From Spirochaetia bacterium (GTDB lineage: Bacteria; Spirochaetota; Spirochaetia; PWKH01), in the NCBI GenBank assembly GCA_007128345.1, contig SKXS01000038.1, positions 1-8,496 on the forward strand: a stretch of DNA of 8,496 nt, written 5' to 3'. Made by a program: the position numbers and the translations under genes. This document shows, piece by piece, positions 6,878-8,496 of the stretch. Every line of letters begins with the position of its first letter. The first letter of the stretch is position 1. The notes beneath the pieces were generated by a model that saw nothing but the letters and a program-made list of their open reading frames with translations, had not been told where the DNA came from and searched no databases.

Positions 6878-7468
6878 CTATCGATTCACCGCATCTGCAA
6901 GCAGCTTCGCGTAGAATGCCACAGCTTTCTCAAGCCTGTCCGACGGACGCACGATACTTTCTGGGCCTGAGTGGTGCATGATGCCGCATACGGGCTGCTG
7001 GGGGTCAATATGCTGCACTTGCTTGCCCAGGGGTATATGCACCATACCCATATGCTGTGCATAGTGCAGCATGGACTGGAGAGTCAATGTTCCCCCGCCC
7101 TCAACGTACGAGCAGCTGGTAAAACAGGCAAAGAACTTACCGCTCAAACTGCCCTTGGTAAAATACATAGAGGATGAGTCCATGAACTGCTTCATTTCGG
7201 CAGACACGTTCGCAAAGTACGTCGGGCTGCCAAGAATAATCATGTCGCTTTTCAGCATCTTCTCTGAGTTTGCAACCGGCAGATCGATGATCTCTTCGTA
7301 GTAGTCGTTTGCAACTTCAAACTTGTTGGCCCATACATGGAGGTCATCGTCCTCAATATGGTAAAGCCGTGCATCAATGTCCTGCTGGACAAGTGCGTCT
7401 TTGAATGCCGACGCAATTAAGTAGCAGTTGCCGCATACACTGTGGAAAATGATTGAACAGCGTTTCAT
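6878..7468 (-). CDS. Flavodoxin-like / NADPH-dependent FMN reductase family protein
   Basis: A 196-residue soluble protein with a flavodoxin fold. The N-terminal strand and FMN-phosphate loop are IIFHSVCGNCYLIA (6-19). The second flavin-contact loop is GSPTYFANVSAEMKQFMD (80-97), as in WrbA and iron-sulfur flavoprotein-type reductases. A third loop is TSCSYVEGGGTLTL (117-130). An FMN-dependent electron-transfer or quinone/thiol redox role is expected, and the partner is unknown. I start at 7468 because GGAGG (7476-7480 on the minus strand) sits 7 nt upstream. A frame extension to 7522 would run through that site and the -10 element. It converges on the preceding operon with 5 nt between stop codons. 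It lacks the CxxCxxC cluster of the iron-sulfur subfamily. Confidence 0.9.
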   Translation of the reverse strand: MKRCSIIFHSVCGNCYLIASAFKDALVQQDIDARLYHIEDDDLHVWANKFEVANDYYEEIIDLPVANSEKMLKSDMIILGSPTYFANVSAEMKQFMDSSSMYFTKGSLSGKFFACFTSCSYVEGGGTLTLQSMLHYAQHMGMVHIPLGKQVQHIDPQQPVCGIMHHSGPESIVRPSDRLEKAVAFYAKLLADAVNR

Positions 7469-7490
7469 CTCTACACCTCCGCATGGGTGG

Positions 7491-7499
7491 ATTATAGCA
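7491..7499 (-). promoter_or_regulatory. Extended -10 promoter of the flavodoxin-like gene
   Basis: On the minus strand the sequence reads TGCTATAAT, a perfect extended -10 (TGnTATAAT). Transcription would start near 7484, giving a leader of about 16 nt that just includes the GGAGG site. No convincing -35 hexamer is present at 16-18 nt, which fits an extended -10 promoter. An A/T tract at 7521-7535 lies where an UP element would be (about -37 to -51). Confidence 0.65.
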
Positions 7500-7520
7500 T
7501 GTTCAACGAGAGGAGGAAGC

Positions 7521-7566
7521 AAAAAGCAAAAAAAACTCTATGAAATTCAGGATTATGATGTATAAT
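7521..7566 (+). promoter_or_regulatory. Candidate promoter with UP-like A-tract and consensus TATAAT
   Basis: A consensus -10 TATAAT lies at 7561-7566, and an A-rich tract (7521-7537) lies at about -36 to -52 from the predicted start near 7573, the usual place of an UP element. The -35 region (for example TATGAA at 7539) is poor. The promoter would drive the folded RNA that follows. Purely a sequence-pattern call. Confidence 0.5.
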
Positions 7567-7572
7567 TATATA

Positions 7573-7717
7573 CGGCCCCGGCAGCAGGCCGGGCCCATTT
7601 TCTTGATTACAGGGACGTTAACAGACTGCAGCTACCGGACTGCAGGCTGTTCAGGCAGCGTCTGCTGCTGGTTGCAAAAGGGGGTTACCGCTTCTCTTTC
7701 TTGGGAAGCGGTTTTTT
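7573..7717 (+). ncRNA. Candidate structured RNA (small RNA or leader) ending in an intrinsic terminator
   Basis: About 145 nt with dense base-pairing potential. Hairpin A: 7574-7582 with 7588-7596, loop AGCAG, broken by one C-C mismatch. Hairpin B: AACAG (7620-7624) with CTGTT (7647-7651), continuing after one A-G mismatch as CTGCAG (7626-7631) with CTGCAG (7640-7645), loop CTACCGGA. Hairpin C: GCAG (7655-7658) with CTGC (7662-7665). Alternatively 7578-7589 can pair with 7660-7671 over 12 bp (two G-U), enclosing hairpin B and excluding A and C. The terminator closes the element. No protein-coding ORF with a ribosome binding site fits. I cannot match it to TPP, SAM, FMN, cobalamin, glycine, lysine or c-di-GMP aptamers, 4.5S, 6S or tmRNA by eye. 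It may be an independent small RNA or the leader of the aldehyde dehydrogenase. Confidence 0.45.
7687..7717 (+). terminator. Intrinsic (Rho-independent) terminator
   Basis: The 8-bp stem ACCGCTTC (7687-7694) with GAAGCGGT (7705-7712) has a 10-nt loop and runs directly into a T-run (7712-7717). It lies 85 nt before the aldehyde dehydrogenase start, and no + strand gene ends just upstream. It must therefore end the structured RNA or act as an attenuator. Confidence 0.85.
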
Positions 7718-7739
7718 GCGTTCTGAGACAACTGCCTTG

Positions 7740-7768
7740 TGGACAAATCAACTACCTCATGGTATTGT
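7740..7768 (+). promoter_or_regulatory. Candidate promoter immediately upstream of the aldehyde dehydrogenase
   Basis: TGGACA (7740-7745, one mismatch to TTGACA) is followed at exactly 17 nt by TATTGT (7763-7768, 4 of 6) with an upstream TGG that makes it an extended -10. Transcription would start near 7775, after the terminator, with a leader of about 27 nt. If used, the aldehyde dehydrogenase does not depend on read-through of the terminator. Confidence 0.4.
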
Positions 7769-7801
7769 TACTTACAAAAAGAAAGTAAATTGGAGCGCAT
7801 A

Positions 7802-8496
7802 ATGAACCACATTGAGGAGATGATCAGCGATCTAGTCAGCCGTGCACGGGCCGCACAGCAGGCAGTATCAAACTACACACAAAAAGAGATAGACCTTGTA
7901 CGTTTGGCGGCTGCCTGGGAGGTTTACCGTGACGACAGGATATCCATGCTGGCAGAAGCAGCAGTGCGTGAAACCAGCATGGGAAACGTCAAGGATAAAA
8001 TTACTAAGCACAAAAACAAGATTCTTGGTGTGGTAAAGGATATTACCGGTGCGTTATCGGTGGGATGCATTGAGCGTGATGAAGCGAAGGGCATCAGCAA
8101 GTATGCGAAACCCGTAGGGGTTGTGGGTGCGCTGACCCCGGTTACCAATCCCACCGCAACCCCCGGAAGCAATGCGGTATCCGTGCTTAAAGGCCGCAAT
8201 GCTGTCATATTCGCTCCGCATCCGAAATCAAAGGATAGCTCATCCCTTGCGGTATCCTTCATGCGGGAAGGATTGAAGCGCATTGGAGCTCCGGAAGATC
8301 TGGTGCAGATTATTGCCGAACCCTCGATCCCCGCAACTGAAGAGCTTATGAAGCAGGTGGACCTGGTACTTGCCACGGGTGGAGCTGCCATGGTGAAGGC
8401 AGCCTACTCCAGCGGAACGCCGGCATACGGCGTAGGCCCCGGCAACTCGGTGCAGATGGTTGCCGAAGATGCAGATGTTCACGATGCGGCTGCAAA
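7802..8496 (+). CDS. CoA-acylating aldehyde dehydrogenase, 3'-truncated by the window end
   Basis: The first 231 residues of an acylating aldehyde dehydrogenase (AdhE N-terminal domain/EutE/SauS type), which interconverts an aldehyde with its acyl-CoA using NAD(P). Visible family features are ETSMGNVKDK (57-66), KPVGVVGALTPVTNPTAT (103-120), the strongest marker of the acylating branch, LKGRNAVIFAPHPK (129-142), GAPEDLVQII (162-171), DLVLATGG (187-194) and the NAD-side SSGTPAYGVGPGN (203-215). The catalytic cysteine is expected a few dozen residues further on and is outside the window. The ATG at 7802 follows GGAG (7792-7795) at 6 nt. Whether it is a stand-alone enzyme or fused to an alcohol dehydrogenase, and whether it takes acetaldehyde, sulfoacetaldehyde or another aldehyde, cannot be told. 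No microcompartment targeting extension is obvious at the N-terminus. Confidence 0.92.
   Translation, partial: MNHIEEMISDLVSRARAAQQAVSNYTQKEIDLVRLAAAWEVYRDDRISMLAEAAVRETSMGNVKDKITKHKNKILGVVKDITGALSVGCIERDEAKGISKYAKPVGVVGALTPVTNPTATPGSNAVSVLKGRNAVIFAPHPKSKDSSSLAVSFMREGLKRIGAPEDLVQIIAEPSIPATEELMKQVDLVLATGGAAMVKAAYSSGTPAYGVGPGNSVQMVAEDADVHDAAA

Noticed and set aside
7469..7522. Longer N-terminus for the flavodoxin-like gene
   Set aside because: It would include the GGAGG site and the TGCTATAAT promoter. The flavodoxin fold begins at the MKRCSIIF start.
7573..7717. Cobalamin (B12) riboswitch upstream of the aldehyde dehydrogenase
   Set aside because: Tempting because some acylating aldehyde dehydrogenases belong to B12-dependent pathways, but the B12-box core (GCCACTG) is absent and the element is too short.
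7540..7788. Open frame of 82 codons on the + strand across the intergenic region
   Set aside because: No ribosome binding site, no recognisable motif, and it reads straight through the terminator and the strong hairpins. The region is better explained as RNA and promoter DNA.
1..8496. Mobile elements, CRISPR arrays, tRNA or rRNA genes
   Set aside because: No transposase or integrase, no spaced repeats, and no tRNA or rRNA sequence was seen on either strand by eye.

Overview
The window reads as bacterial chromosome from a moderately GC-rich organism with compact operons and clear Shine-Dalgarno sites. The protein set (BMP-family nucleoside ABC transporter, trimeric-type purine nucleoside phosphorylase, an acylating aldehyde dehydrogenase, a small flavodoxin-like protein) suits a fermentative anaerobe. 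From the flavour of the proteins my guess is a spirochaete, or less likely a clostridium, but no marker gene in the window proves it.

Region 1 (1-6872, + strand) is one long gene train whose promoter lies upstream of the window. It starts inside the ATPase of a nucleoside-type ABC importer, followed by two permeases, a purine nucleoside phosphorylase, a Cupin_5/DUF985 protein, a short-chain dehydrogenase, a calcineurin-like metallophosphoesterase with an altered first metal motif, and a ParB/sulfiredoxin-fold protein. The junctions are, in order: 17-nt overlap, 1-nt gap, 21-nt gap, 4-nt overlap (TTGA), 4-nt overlap (ATGA), 19-nt gap, 4-nt overlap (GTGA). I see no terminator within the train. 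The first four genes make a clear purine nucleoside uptake and phosphorolysis module. The cupin and SDR are translationally coupled to it and may process the sugar or a related compound. The last two genes form a coupled pair of unknown role.

Region 2 (6878-7468, - strand) is a flavodoxin-like/NADPH-dependent FMN reductase family gene. It converges on the operon with only 5 nt between the stop codons. It has its own extended -10 promoter and a strong ribosome binding site.

Region 3 (7469-7801) is a 333-nt intergenic stretch and the most interesting non-coding part. It holds divergent promoters sharing an A-tract, then about 145 nt with strong RNA-folding potential ending in a clear intrinsic terminator, then a second candidate promoter. 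This is either a small independent RNA or an attenuating leader for the next gene. It matches no riboswitch class I can recognise by eye.

Region 4 (7802-8496, + strand) is the N-terminal part of a CoA-acylating aldehyde dehydrogenase (EutE/AdhE/SauS-like), cut by the window end before the expected catalytic cysteine.
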